A stretch of 64,000 nt of DNA from Clavibacter sp. VKM Ac-2873 (GTDB lineage Bacteria; Actinomycetota; Actinomycetes; Actinomycetales; Microbacteriaceae): NCBI RefSeq assembly GCF_015351075.1, contig NZ_JADKRS010000003.1:310001-374000 (forward strand). Direction: 5' to 3'. Under the pieces are notes generated by a model. That model searched no databases, had not been told where the DNA came from, and saw only the letters and a list, made by a program, of their open reading frames with translations. The position numbers were made by a program, and so were the translations under genes. Shown here one piece after another: positions 42,898 to 51,304 of the stretch. The stretch's first letter is position 1. Each line of letters begins with the position of its first letter.

Positions 42898-43647
42898 GTG
42901 ACCGAGTCGAGGAGCGCCGGCCCGAAGCGCCGGGCATCACCCGCCCAGGTGGAAACTTTTCCGCTTGCTGACGGGGATCCGAGCCCACATGGAGGTGCCG
43001 ACGCGACCGGTGGGACTGCCCCGCGCGGCCTCTATTCGGCGGGCGTCCGGCGACGCGCGGAGATCGTCGCCGCAGCTGTACGCGTGTTCGGTATTCGCGG
43101 CTACGGCGCCGCCACGATCAAGGAGATCGCCGACGAGGTGGGCGTCTCGCCCGCAGCTGTGCTCCGCTACTTCCGCAAGGAGGAGCTCTTGACGGAGGTG
43201 CTCCGGCAGTGGGACCGGCAGCAGCCCTTCGTCTCCGAGGCCGCTCCCGGCCTGCCCGCGATCCGCGCCTTCGTCGACCTGATGCGGTACCACGTGGAGC
43301 ACCGCGGCTTCCTCGAGCTGTACCTGACCTTCGCGACCGAGACCAGCGACGCGACGCACCCGGCCCACGCGTACATGCGCGGCCGGTACGCCCGCACCAT
43401 CGCGCAGATCCGCCGCCGCATCGGCGAGGCGGTCGCGCTCGGGCAGGTGCCGCCGATGGACGACGCGACGCTCGACTACGAGGCCGCGTGCTTCCTAGCG
43501 ATCCTCGACGGCCTCGAGATCCAGTGGATCCACAACCCGACGCTCGACCTGCCCGCCCTCGTCGGCGAGTACGTGGAGCAGTCGATCGCGCGCTGGCGCG
43601 GGGGTTCTCGCGCTGCGGTCCCGCCGGGCGCCGCGAGCTGGGACTGA
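42898..43647 (+). CDS. TetR-family regulator of the sugar operon
   Basis: A 249-residue regulator from GTG 42898, preceded by GAGGGAGG. The first 48 residues are a hydrophilic extension; the HTH then reads RRRAEIVAAAVRVFGIRGYGAATI and KEIADEVGVSPAAVLRYFRKEELL. It is divergent from the dehydrogenase-ABC operon and probably represses it via the site at 42819-42839. The effector is presumably the sugar or a derivative. Confidence 0.83.
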   Translation: MTESRSAGPKRRASPAQVETFPLADGDPSPHGGADATGGTAPRGLYSAGVRRRAEIVAAAVRVFGIRGYGAATIKEIADEVGVSPAAVLRYFRKEELLTEVLRQWDRQQPFVSEAAPGLPAIRAFVDLMRYHVEHRGFLELYLTFATETSDATHPAHAYMRGRYARTIAQIRRRIGEAVALGQVPPMDDATLDYEAACFLAILDGLEIQWIHNPTLDLPALVGEYVEQSIARWRGGSRAAVPPGAASWD

Positions 43648-43648
43648 G

Positions 43649-44026
43649 GTGGGCGACGTGCGCCCCCGCGATCCCGAGCGCGTGCCGCGGATCGTCCGGA
43701 TCCTCTGGATCGCGGGCTTCGGCATCGGCACCACCACCCACGTCCTCGACATCGTGATCGGCGGGGCGGACGTCTACGCCGGCTTCCCGCTCGTGCTCCG
43801 CGCCTTCTGGCTGTCGCTCACGGTGCTGGATCCGCTCGTCATCGCCCTGCTGGCCCGACGGCGCCGCACCGGGGTCGCGCTCGGCAGCGCCGTGATCGTC
43901 GCCGACATCGCGGTCAACTGGACGGTGTTCGCGACGATCGGCGGCCTGTCGGTGTGGGGCGTGGTGGACCAGACCCTGTTCGCGATCCTCGTGCTGACCA
44001 CCGCGCCCACGCTGCTCCGGCGGTGA
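43649..44026 (+). CDS. Four-helix membrane protein of unknown function
   Basis: A 125-residue protein from GTG 43649, one base after the TetR stop. It has four hydrophobic helices: VRILWIAGFGIGTTTHVLDIVIG, LRAFWLSLTVLDPLVIALL, ALGSAVIVADIAVNWTVFATI and WGVVDQTLFAILVLTTA. No motif is recognised. Its tight spacing with the TetR gene suggests co-expression. It converges with the next operon. Confidence 0.65.
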   Translation: MGDVRPRDPERVPRIVRILWIAGFGIGTTTHVLDIVIGGADVYAGFPLVLRAFWLSLTVLDPLVIALLARRRRTGVALGSAVIVADIAVNWTVFATIGGLSVWGVVDQTLFAILVLTTAPTLLRR

Positions 44027-44049
44027 CGACGCCCGGAGGCTGCGGCCCG

Positions 44050-44481
44050 CTAGCGCCGGCGATCGGCGGCGACGCCCGGTCGGCGACGCCGCGTCAGCGC
44101 CCGCCAGCGCGGCTGCTCGGTGATCACCACCGCGACGCACAGCGCCGTCACCGCCACGGCGATCCACGTGGGCCAGATCGCCCAGGCGGCGAGCGACGCC
44201 GCGGCCAGCTGCAGCAGCACGAGCAGGATCGTCACGATGCCGGGCGCCGCCACCGGGCCGTCGCCGCCGGGCCGGTCGCCCGGGGTGCTGAACACGGCGG
44301 GCAGGCCGATCAGCAGCACGACAGCGCCGACGGCGAGCGGGATCGAGTGCAGCCACAGCGCCCACGGCGTCGCGACCCACGCGACGAGCTCGGCGAGGAA
44401 GCGCAGCCCGCCGGCGAGGGGGTCGTGCCCGGGCGGGCGGGGCCGCGTCCCCGGCCGCGTGCCCGCGCGGACGCCGCTCAC
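44050..44481 (-). CDS. Membrane protein, possibly DUF2568-like
   Basis: A 143-residue protein with four hydrophobic stretches following a basic, Pro-rich N-terminus. The opening GLRFLAELVAWVATPWALW and the later STPGDRPGGDGP loop resemble small actinobacterial membrane proteins of the DUF2568 kind, but I am not certain of that. Its ATG overlaps the TetR stop by four bases, making it the third gene of the hydrolase-TetR operon. Function unknown. Confidence 0.6.
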   Translation of the reverse strand: MSGVRAGTRPGTRPRPPGHDPLAGGLRFLAELVAWVATPWALWLHSIPLAVGAVVLLIGLPAVFSTPGDRPGGDGPVAAPGIVTILLVLLQLAAASLAAWAIWPTWIAVAVTALCVAVVITEQPRWRALTRRRRPGVAADRRR

Positions 44482-45062
44482 GATGCGCGCCCGCCGTCGG
44501 CCGCCGCCCGCAGGCCGCCGTCGAGGAACGCGACGATCCAGCCGAAGCTCACGTCGATGTCGGTCGCCATCTGGAAGTCGTCGGCGACCTCCAGGGTCGC
44601 GAAGCCGTGCAGCGCGCTCCGCAGCATCCGCAGGGCGTGGATCCGGTCGGCCTCGCCCAGCCGGTAGCCGTGCAGCACGGCGGAGAGGGCGCCGAGGGCG
44701 CGCTCGCGGGCGGGGTCGAGCGGATCCCCGTCGCCCCGCGACCGCGCGCCGACCGTCGCCGCGTAGCGCCCCGGGTGAGACGTCACGTAGTCGCGCAGCG
44801 CGTGCGCGGCGCCGGTGAGGGCCTCCTGGCCCGAGCGGCCCTGCGTCGCGTCGCGCATCGCGTCGCCCGCCTCGACGGTGGCGAGCACGGCGATGCGGTG
44901 CTGCAGGTCGGCGAGCGAGGCGACGTGCTTGTAGAGCGACGGCGTCTTGACGCCCAGCCGCTCGGCGACCGCGCCCATGCTGAGGCCCGCGAGGCCGATC
45001 TCGTCCGCGAGCGCGGCGCCCGCCTCGGTGACCGTCGCGGCGTCGAGCCCGGCCCTAGGCAC
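44478..45062 (-). CDS. TetR-family regulator (WHG-type C-terminal domain)
   Basis: A 194-residue regulator from GTG 45062. The HTH reads VTEAGAALADEIGLAGLSMGAVAERLGVKTPSLYKHVASLADLQ, a variant typical of regulators with a WHG C-terminal domain. The GTG overlaps the hydrolase stop by eight bases, so it is co-translated with the hydrolase. Together with the nested palindrome upstream of the hydrolase it probably forms an autoregulated operon. Confidence 0.83.
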   Translation of the reverse strand: MPRAGLDAATVTEAGAALADEIGLAGLSMGAVAERLGVKTPSLYKHVASLADLQHRIAVLATVEAGDAMRDATQGRSGQEALTGAAHALRDYVTSHPGRYAATVGARSRGDGDPLDPARERALGALSAVLHGYRLGEADRIHALRMLRSALHGFATLEVADDFQMATDIDVSFGWIVAFLDGGLRAAADGGRAS

Positions 45063-45909
45063 GGGTCCCCGGGGTCGTCGCGGCGAGCGTGCGGCCGAGG
45101 AACGGCAGCACGAGAGCCAGCACCTGATCCGGCGTCTCGGCGTGGGGGTAGTGCCCGGCGCCGTCGATGACCGCGAGCTCGCCGAGGCCGGCGGGGAGGT
45201 CGGCGAGGATCCGCGCGCCCTCGGCCCGCGGATCGGCCCAGTCGGGATCCGCCCCGCCCTCGATCACGAGCATCGGGCACCGCACGTCGGCGAGCCGCGC
45301 GCCCGCGTCCGCCGGGCTCGTCTTCGCCATCGCCCGCAGCACGGCCATGCGCTCCGGTCGGCCGAGGCTCGCGCGGATGCGGGCGCTCTCCGCGGCCCAG
45401 TCGGCGGGCTTCGTGGGGAAGGCGAGGTCGAGGTACCGCATCCAGCCGGCGAGGCTCCCGGAGAGGAGCACGCGGGCGAGCTGCACGGTGGCCTTCCGAT
45501 GGGTCGCGGCGCGGAGCAGGCCGCCGAGGTCCGCCGACTGCGCGCGGGTGAACGGCGCGAGCTCGACGACGCCGGAGATGACGTCGGGGGCGTCGGCCGC
45601 CGCGATGGTCGCCGCGCCGCCGCTGATGGACTGCCCGACGACGACCGCCGGGCCGCCGAGGTGCCGCACCAGGGCCACGAGGTCGCCCGCGATGTCGGTG
45701 CGGCTGTAGCCGCTCCAGCCGGTGCTGGACTCCCCGCAGCCGCGGATGTCGACGTTCGCCACCCGGTAGCCGGCGGCCACGAGCCCGGGCACGAGGAAGC
45801 GGTAGGAGCGGCGGCTGTCGCCCATCCCGTGGGCGAGCACGACGAGCGGGCCGTCGCCGACCAGGTCGTAGGCGAGGGTCTCCGCGCCGATGGAAAGGGT
45901 GTCGCTCAT
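45055..45909 (-). CDS. Alpha/beta hydrolase
   Basis: A 284-residue hydrolase. GPLVVLAHGMGDSRRSYRFL gives the oxyanion-hole segment, VVVGQSISGGAATIAA the nucleophile elbow with Ser, and LAVIDGAGHYPHAETPDQV the catalytic His; MLVIEGGADPDWADPRA carries the Asp region. No signal peptide, so it acts in the cytoplasm. Substrate unknown. It is the first gene of an operon with a TetR regulator and a membrane protein, driven from the palindromic region at 45925-45961. Confidence 0.87.
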   Translation of the reverse strand: MSDTLSIGAETLAYDLVGDGPLVVLAHGMGDSRRSYRFLVPGLVAAGYRVANVDIRGCGESSTGWSGYSRTDIAGDLVALVRHLGGPAVVVGQSISGGAATIAAADAPDVISGVVELAPFTRAQSADLGGLLRAATHRKATVQLARVLLSGSLAGWMRYLDLAFPTKPADWAAESARIRASLGRPERMAVLRAMAKTSPADAGARLADVRCPMLVIEGGADPDWADPRAEGARILADLPAGLGELAVIDGAGHYPHAETPDQVLALVLPFLGRTLAATTPGTRA

Positions 45910-45924
45910 CGTGTCCTCCCGGGC

Positions 45925-45961
45925 AGCTAATTGTCTTAGCTAAAAGCTAACACAATTAGCT
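45925..45961. promoter_or_regulatory. Nested 37-bp palindrome, operator/promoter
   Basis: Outer arms AGCTAATTGT (45925-45934) and ACAATTAGCT (45952-45961) are perfectly complementary. Inside is a second perfect palindrome, TTAGCT-AAA-AGCTAA (45936-45950). The AT-rich block stands out sharply from its surroundings and ends 15 bases before the hydrolase ATG. It probably contains the promoter and two overlapping TetR dimer sites. Confidence 0.85.
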
Positions 45962-45986
45962 CCGAAACGGAACAGAGCTTCCGGCC

Positions 45987-47186
45987 CTACTGCTCGAGAG
46001 CCTGACCCACGGCCGCGACCGCGGCGTCGATGCGGGAACCCATCGTCTCGATCGTGAGAGCGTCGGCGCCGTGGGCGGAGGCTCGCCTCGGAAGTCGCGG
46101 CAGCGCTGACCGCAGCCGCTCGAGGTAGTCCCGTGCCGGTGACGGACGGACACCGAACAGATCGAGCGCGTCCTCGGCGGCGAACGCCTCGAGCCTCGCC
46201 TCGCGATCGCCGAGGAGCGCCAACTGGTGCAGCTCCCCGTTGCCGAGCGGCTCCGGGTTCACGTCGAACACGGGAGCGAGGTCCCAGGCCGTCCCCCGAC
46301 GAAGGAAGCCGTGGTTGCGCAGATGGTCATCGAGGTTCCCGATGAGCGCACCGAAGACAGAGCGGCGCCATAGCTCCGTCGTGTCGGCGCCGGCCACGCG
46401 AGCGAAGTCGACGAGATCGAGCCAGTCGCCTCCGTCCCCGTCGGTGGCCTCGAGAGCGGCCATCGCCGAGATGTACGGGACGCGGACGGCATCGGCGGTG
46501 CGGTCGAAGCGCCTCAGGAACAGCACCGTGCGTCGGGTGCCCTCCACCATGATCGCCTTCGTGATGTGCTGCGGGACGTCGATCCCCATCTCGCCCATCA
46601 CGTCGAGCGTCGCCGCTTCCCATGCCATCACGTCCCACTCGTCGCCGGTGGGCTTGGGGAACTTCGCCAGCCACAGGTCCGCGCCGATCCTCACGTTCGC
46701 CTTGGGGCGGGCCCCACCCAGCGAGCCGGTCGCCCGGAAGAGGCGCCGGACCGCGGCGTCGTCGATCTCCGCCTCGCCACGCTCGATCTGGTCGGCGACA
46801 TGGATGATCTGGGACAGGTCTGCTTCGACGGGGACCCCGGCGCCCGGCGCCATCGCGACACCGCCCTCCCAGAAGCGGGTCGCCCCCTGTCGCCCTTCGT
46901 CGTTGACGCCGAGCATCAGCGTGAGCTCGTCGAGGGTGCGGCCGGCGGCACGGTTCTGCACCTTCCGACCCCAGGTGTCCGGTGCCGAGTCGCTGAAGGG
47001 GTTGGTGGGAGAGAGCGACTGGGCACCGGGGAACAGACCCAGGGCAGGCACGAGCGCGAACGCGTCCCGCCGTCGCAGGTAGTCCGAGTCGTACTCGAAC
47101 GATCCGGAGGTCCTCGTGCGGTAGATCCTGCCGGCGAGCACCTCATCGCGGCCGAGCACCGTCGTCACCTCGTAGACGTCAGCCAC
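45987..47186 (-). CDS. hipA: HipA-family serine/threonine kinase toxin
   Basis: About 399 residues from GTG 47186. The N-terminal subdomain has FALVPALGLFPGAQSLSPTNPFSDSAPDTWGRK. The kinase core has TGSLGGARPKANV (the ATP loop), LWLAKFPKP with the Lys, GNLDDHLRNHGFL with the catalytic Asp, and WDLAPVFDVNP as the metal-binding DFG-like site. All key residues are present. In the family HipA phosphorylates glutamyl-tRNA synthetase or related targets and induces dormancy, restrained by HipB. The GTG overlaps the hipB stop by eight bases. Confidence 0.9.
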   Translation of the reverse strand: MADVYEVTTVLGRDEVLAGRIYRTRTSGSFEYDSDYLRRRDAFALVPALGLFPGAQSLSPTNPFSDSAPDTWGRKVQNRAAGRTLDELTLMLGVNDEGRQGATRFWEGGVAMAPGAGVPVEADLSQIIHVADQIERGEAEIDDAAVRRLFRATGSLGGARPKANVRIGADLWLAKFPKPTGDEWDVMAWEAATLDVMGEMGIDVPQHITKAIMVEGTRRTVLFLRRFDRTADAVRVPYISAMAALEATDGDGGDWLDLVDFARVAGADTTELWRRSVFGALIGNLDDHLRNHGFLRRGTAWDLAPVFDVNPEPLGNGELHQLALLGDREARLEAFAAEDALDLFGVRPSPARDYLERLRSALPRLPRRASAHGADALTIETMGSRIDAAVAAVGQALEQ

Positions 47187-47484
47187 GCTTGCGCACCCGG
47201 ACCCGTTCCGGCAGCTTCTCATCGGCCATCAGCCGGCCTCGCTCGGTCCCGAAGGGATCGGTCGCGAGAACGACGGCGTCCATGAGGCCCAGGACGCGCA
47301 GGACCCGGAGCGTGATCTCCAGGCTGGTGCCCTGGCCGTTCTCGAGCTTGCTGATGGTCTGCTGCGTCGTCCCGGCACGCTCCGCAACCATCTTCGCCGT
47401 CAGTCCCAGCAGCTTCCGCTGGGTGGAGAGGTTGCTCCCGACGGTGCGCATCGCTCGGGAGACGGGGGGAGGCGTGGGCGGCAT
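47179..47484 (-). CDS. hipB: HipB-like XRE-family antitoxin
   Basis: A 101-residue protein. Its HTH reads LSTQRKLLGLTAKMVAERAGTTQQTISKLENGQGTSLEITLRVLRVLGL, the Cro/CI-type fold with the recognition helix at TTQQTISKLEN. The C-terminus is basic (KLPERVRVRKRG). It lies directly upstream of hipA and is expected to bind HipA and repress the operon through the inverted repeat at 47499-47518. Confidence 0.88.
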   Translation of the reverse strand: MPPTPPPVSRAMRTVGSNLSTQRKLLGLTAKMVAERAGTTQQTISKLENGQGTSLEITLRVLRVLGLMDAVVLATDPFGTERGRLMADEKLPERVRVRKRG

Positions 47485-47498
47485 GACCTCACCTTAGA

Positions 47499-47518
47499 TC
47501 AAGCATGCTGCAACTTGA
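47499..47518. promoter_or_regulatory. Candidate HipB operator
   Basis: TCAAG and CTTGA are inverted around a ten-base centre, 14 bases before the hipB ATG. A further CTTGCATCAAG palindrome-like word lies at about 47523-47533. Spacing and position suit a HipB dimer site. Confidence 0.5.
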
Positions 47519-47601
47519 ACGGCCTTGCATCAAGCAGATGGGAAGCTACGGCCCGGATGTCCTCGTGGGGCAGCTGGCGCGGCCACGCCCGCGCGTCGCC
47601 G

Positions 47602-49122
47602 CTAGTGCGCCGCGACGCCCTCCGGCATCGGCTCCGCCGGGCGACGCACGAAGAACGACGCGACGATGGCGGCGAGCGAGATGAACCCGCCGATCATGAA
47701 GGCCGCCTGCACGCCGGCCGCGGTGGCCGTGACCTCCGACTGCCCGTCGGCGAGGCCCGCGACGGTCGTGGTCGTGAGCACCGTGACGAACAACGCCGTG
47801 CCCGCGGCGCCCGCGAGCTGCTGCATCGTGGAGACCGTCGCGCTGCCGTGCGAGTAGAGGCGCGGCGGCAGGGATCCGAGCGCCGAGGTGAGCAGCGGCG
47901 TGAACATGAACGCGAGCCCGGCGTTGAGCACCAGGTGCACCGCGATGACCCAGCCGATCGACGTGCCCTCGTGCAGCATCGTGGTCATGCCCCAGAGGGC
48001 GATGCTCACGACGATGGCGCCGGGGATCACGAGCGGGCGCGGCCCGACGCGGTCGAACAGGCGGCCGACGATGGGCGACAGGATCGCCATCAGCGCGCCA
48101 CCCGGGAGCAGCAGCAGACCGGTCTCGAGCGTGCCGAGCTCCAGCACGTTCTGCAGGTAGAGCGGCAGGACGATGAGGCTGCCGAACAGCGCCATCATGC
48201 TGACGCTCACCATGATGATCGCGACCACGAACGGGCGGCTGCGGAAGGTGCGCAGGTCCATGAGGGCGCGATCCTGGCGCTGCAGCGAGATCTGACGGGT
48301 GATGAACGCGGCGAGCGCGAGCACGCCGACCGTGATCGGGATCCACAGCGGCAGCGGCGCGTCGCCCTCGGCCGACTCGCCCAGGCTCGAGAGGCCGAAG
48401 ATCAGGCCGCCGAACGCGAGCGTGGAGAGCACGACCGAGAGGATGTCGAACGGCAGCTTCCGCGGGGTCGTGAGGTTCGTGATCTTCCAGAGCCCGAGCG
48501 TGAGCGCGACGAGCGCGATGGGCAGCACGATCCAGAACATCCAGCGCCACGACAGCGAGCTGAGGATGAGGCCGGACACCGTCGGGCCGATCGCCGGGGC
48601 GACCGCGATGACGATGGAGATGACGCCCATCAGGCGGCCGCGGCGCGCGGCGGGCACGAGGTTGAGGACGGTCGTGAACAGCAGCGGCATCATGATCGCC
48701 GTGCCGCTGGCCTGCACGATGCGGCCCACGAGCAGGATCCCGAAGCCGGGCGCGATCGCGGCGATGAGCGTGCCGAGCGAGAACAGCGTCATGGCGGCGC
48801 CGAACACCTGGCGCGTGGTGAAGCGCTGGAGGATGAAGCCGGTCGCGGGGATCACGACGGCCATCGTCAGCATGAAGCCCGTCGTGAGCCACTGCGCGGT
48901 GGCGGTGGTGATGTCGAGGTCGGCCATGAGGCTCGGCAGCGCGACGCTCATGATCGTCTCGTTGAGGATCACCACGAACGCGGCGACGACGAGCAGGCCG
49001 ATGACGAGCGGGGCGCCGTGCGGCAGGCGCTCGTCCTCCGGGGTGGCGGCGCGGTCGGATGCGGCGCGATCCGTGGTGGGGAGTGTCTCGCGCCGGGTGT
49101 CGGCGGAAGGCGGCGTGCTCAT
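47602..49122 (-). CDS. MFS drug efflux pump, DHA2 (EmrB/QacA) family
   Basis: A 506-residue transporter with 14 membrane helices. The N-terminal region has VVAAFVVILNETIMSVALPSLMADLDI, the DHA2 signature with its Asn/Glu in helix 1, then TTGFMLTMAVVIPATGFILQRF (motif A region) and LLVGRIVQASGTAIMMPLLFTTV (motif B Arg). The Pro-rich motif C region follows, GVISIVIAVAPAIGPTVSGLI. Such pumps export drugs or lipophilic cations. It is divergent from a TetR gene that probably represses it. Confidence 0.92.
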   Translation of the reverse strand: MSTPPSADTRRETLPTTDRAASDRAATPEDERLPHGAPLVIGLLVVAAFVVILNETIMSVALPSLMADLDITTATAQWLTTGFMLTMAVVIPATGFILQRFTTRQVFGAAMTLFSLGTLIAAIAPGFGILLVGRIVQASGTAIMMPLLFTTVLNLVPAARRGRLMGVISIVIAVAPAIGPTVSGLILSSLSWRWMFWIVLPIALVALTLGLWKITNLTTPRKLPFDILSVVLSTLAFGGLIFGLSSLGESAEGDAPLPLWIPITVGVLALAAFITRQISLQRQDRALMDLRTFRSRPFVVAIIMVSVSMMALFGSLIVLPLYLQNVLELGTLETGLLLLPGGALMAILSPIVGRLFDRVGPRPLVIPGAIVVSIALWGMTTMLHEGTSIGWVIAVHLVLNAGLAFMFTPLLTSALGSLPPRLYSHGSATVSTMQQLAGAAGTALFVTVLTTTTVAGLADGQSEVTATAAGVQAAFMIGGFISLAAIVASFFVRRPAEPMPEGVAAH

Positions 49123-49266
49123 GGGGTTCTCCGGTGGAGTGGATGGCGGGGCGCGCGCGACGGTGCGGGGCCGGGGACGATCCAGATGTCAGACTCGGAC
49201 CATGTGGCAGTCTATGACACGAACGGCGGATCCGGCAGGTCGGCTCTGCGAGAGGCGGATGACGAC

Positions 49267-49917
49267 ATGAGCGCAGCGAGCGACCCGGCGGAGGCGTCTG
49301 GCCCCGGCACGACCGGCCTCCGCGAGCGGCGGCGCATGGCGACGACCACCGAGATCAGCGAGGCGGCGCTCGCGCTGTTCGAGGAGCGCGGCATGGCGGC
49401 CACGACGATCCACGACATCGCGCAGGCCGCGGGCGTCTCCGACCGCACGTGCTTCCGCTACTTCCCGAGCAAGGAGGAGTCGGTCCTCACGCTCCACCCC
49501 GTGTTCGACGCGCCGCTCGACGCGTGGCTCGCCGACGTCGACCGCGGATCCGCCCCGCTCCCCCAGCTCGAGGCCGTCTACGAGCGCGTGCTCGCCAGCC
49601 TGGACGGCGACCTCTCCGCCATCGCCCACCAGCAGCTCCGCGTGCGCCGGCTCATGGCCGACGAGCCGCAGCTGCGGTCGGCCGCGGTCTCCATCGACGC
49701 GACGCGCTCGTGGGAGCTGGCCGAGCGGATCACGACGGCGTTCGGCGGCCGCATCACCGCCCAGGAGGCGCGTCTCGTGACGGAGCTCGCCGGTGTCGCG
49801 GTGCGCGCGGCCTTCGACGAGTGGGCGGATGCGCGCACGGCCGGCCTCGACGCGACCCTGGTCGCCTCCCACGCCGCCGTGCGCCGCCGGCTCCGCGACA
49901 TCGCGGGCACGGTCTGA
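49267..49917 (+). CDS. TetR-family regulator of the MFS pump
   Basis: A 216-residue regulator from ATG 49267. The HTH has TTEISEAALALFEERGMAATTIHDIAQAAGVSDRTCFRYFPSKEES; the effector domain follows. The 144-bp gap to the MFS gene contains AGACT-N13-AGTCT at about 49191-49213, a possible operator. It probably represses the pump until a substrate binds. Confidence 0.84.
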   Translation: MSAASDPAEASGPGTTGLRERRRMATTTEISEAALALFEERGMAATTIHDIAQAAGVSDRTCFRYFPSKEESVLTLHPVFDAPLDAWLADVDRGSAPLPQLEAVYERVLASLDGDLSAIAHQQLRVRRLMADEPQLRSAAVSIDATRSWELAERITTAFGGRITAQEARLVTELAGVAVRAAFDEWADARTAGLDATLVASHAAVRRRLRDIAGTV

Positions 49918-49994
49918 GCCCCCTCCGTCGCGCGTCAAATTAACTCTAGGAGCGTTAGAGGTAGTGACGACCGGCGGGACGAACGCCTACCGTC

Positions 49995-51302
49995 TCAGCC
50001 GAACAGGTTCGCCCGGAGCCCGCCCGGCGCCAGCTCGTCGCGGAGGATGCCGCGTCGGCGGAGCACGGGCACGAGGTCGTCGAGCATGCGGTGCAGCGTG
50101 ACCGGGTGCAGGTCGCCCGAGAGGAGCAGGCCGTCGTTGTCGGCGTCCTCGCCGAGCTCCTCGACGAAGTCGGCGAACGCCTCGGCCGTGCCGACGAACC
50201 CGGCTCGCTCGGCGACCAGCCCCTTGCGCGCCTTGCGGGTGAGCAGCTCGCGCAGAGGCGCATCCTCGGTGCCGCCGTAGAGGCCCGCGATGGTGCCGTG
50301 CGATACGTGCTCGCCGAAGAGGCCGCGGTCCACCGGGCGGTCGAGGTCGAGACCCGTGAGGTCGGTCTCCAGGTCGCTCGACCAGCCGAGCGCGATCGCC
50401 CGCAGCTGCGCGTCGGTCGGGTGCCGCGACGCATCCACGACCCGGCGCGCCTCCTCCTCGCTCGCCACGATCTCGGGCTTCACGACGAAGAGGATCCGGA
50501 TGTCGCCCGGCCCGCGCCCGTGCGCGGCCGCCGCGTCGAGCACCTTCCCGCGGTACGCGAGGAGCTTCGCGGGCTCGAGCGGCGCGAGGCCGAGCTGCAC
50601 GTCGGACTGGGTGCCGGCGAAGGACAGGCCGCGCGGGGATCCGCCGGGCGAGACGATCACGGGGTCGCCGAACGCGGAGGGCACGGCGTTGAGCGGCCCG
50701 TCGACGGAGAAGTGGGCGCCGCGGTGCTGGAACCCGTCGAGCAGGGATCCGTCGGCGAAGCAATCGGTGGCCGGATCCTCGACGAGCGCGCCGCCGTCCC
50801 AGCTGTGCCAGAGGCGGCGGACCACCTCCATCCACTCGTCGGCGCGGTCGTACGCGCCGTCGTGCGAGAGCGGTTCGCGGCCCACGTGCCGGGCGCTCCC
50901 GACGTCGGTGACGAGGTTGATCCCGAACCGCCCCGCACTCAGGTGCTGCAGCGTCTGCGCCTGCCGGGCCGCGAGGTACGGAGGCGTGATCCCGGCGTTG
51001 ATCGTCGGCACGAGGCCGATGCGCGAGGTCGCCGCGAAGAGCCACGGCGCGAGCAGCAGCGGGTCGTGCTTGGGGCCGCCGTACGCGCCGCGGACACGCA
51101 GGTCGAGCGTCTCGGGCGAGCCGAGGGAGACGGCGTCCTCCATCACGATGAGCTCGAACCCGGCCTGCTCGAGCTCGCGCGCGGACTGCTGGTAGAGGTC
51201 GGGCCGCGTCCAGTCGTGGTTCCACTCGCGGTACGGGTGGCCCCAGCCTTGCGGCCCGAAGCCGCGGGACAGGAACCAGCCGAGGTGCTGGCGGCGCGCC
51301 AC
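49995..51302 (-). CDS. FMN-dependent monooxygenase, NtaA/SnaA/DszA/SoxA family
   Basis: A 435-residue two-component flavin monooxygenase. It opens GWFLSRGFGPQGWGHPYREWNHDWTRPDLY, the long N-terminal insert of this subgroup, then FELIVMEDAVSLG, TSRIGLVPTINAG and LQHLSAGRFGINLVTDVG, the FMN-site strands. Relatives attack nitrilotriacetate, dibenzothiophene sulfone or alkylated sulfur compounds using FMNH2 from a separate reductase. The GTG 51302 start lies two bases past the stop of the MetY-like gene, so it ends the organosulfur operon. Here it probably frees or oxidises sulfur from an organic compound. Confidence 0.87.
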   Translation of the reverse strand: MARRQHLGWFLSRGFGPQGWGHPYREWNHDWTRPDLYQQSARELEQAGFELIVMEDAVSLGSPETLDLRVRGAYGGPKHDPLLLAPWLFAATSRIGLVPTINAGITPPYLAARQAQTLQHLSAGRFGINLVTDVGSARHVGREPLSHDGAYDRADEWMEVVRRLWHSWDGGALVEDPATDCFADGSLLDGFQHRGAHFSVDGPLNAVPSAFGDPVIVSPGGSPRGLSFAGTQSDVQLGLAPLEPAKLLAYRGKVLDAAAAHGRGPGDIRILFVVKPEIVASEEEARRVVDASRHPTDAQLRAIALGWSSDLETDLTGLDLDRPVDRGLFGEHVSHGTIAGLYGGTEDAPLRELLTRKARKGLVAERAGFVGTAEAFADFVEELGEDADNDGLLLSGDLHPVTLHRMLDDLVPVLRRRGILRDELAPGGLRANLFG

Positions 51303-51304
51303 CG

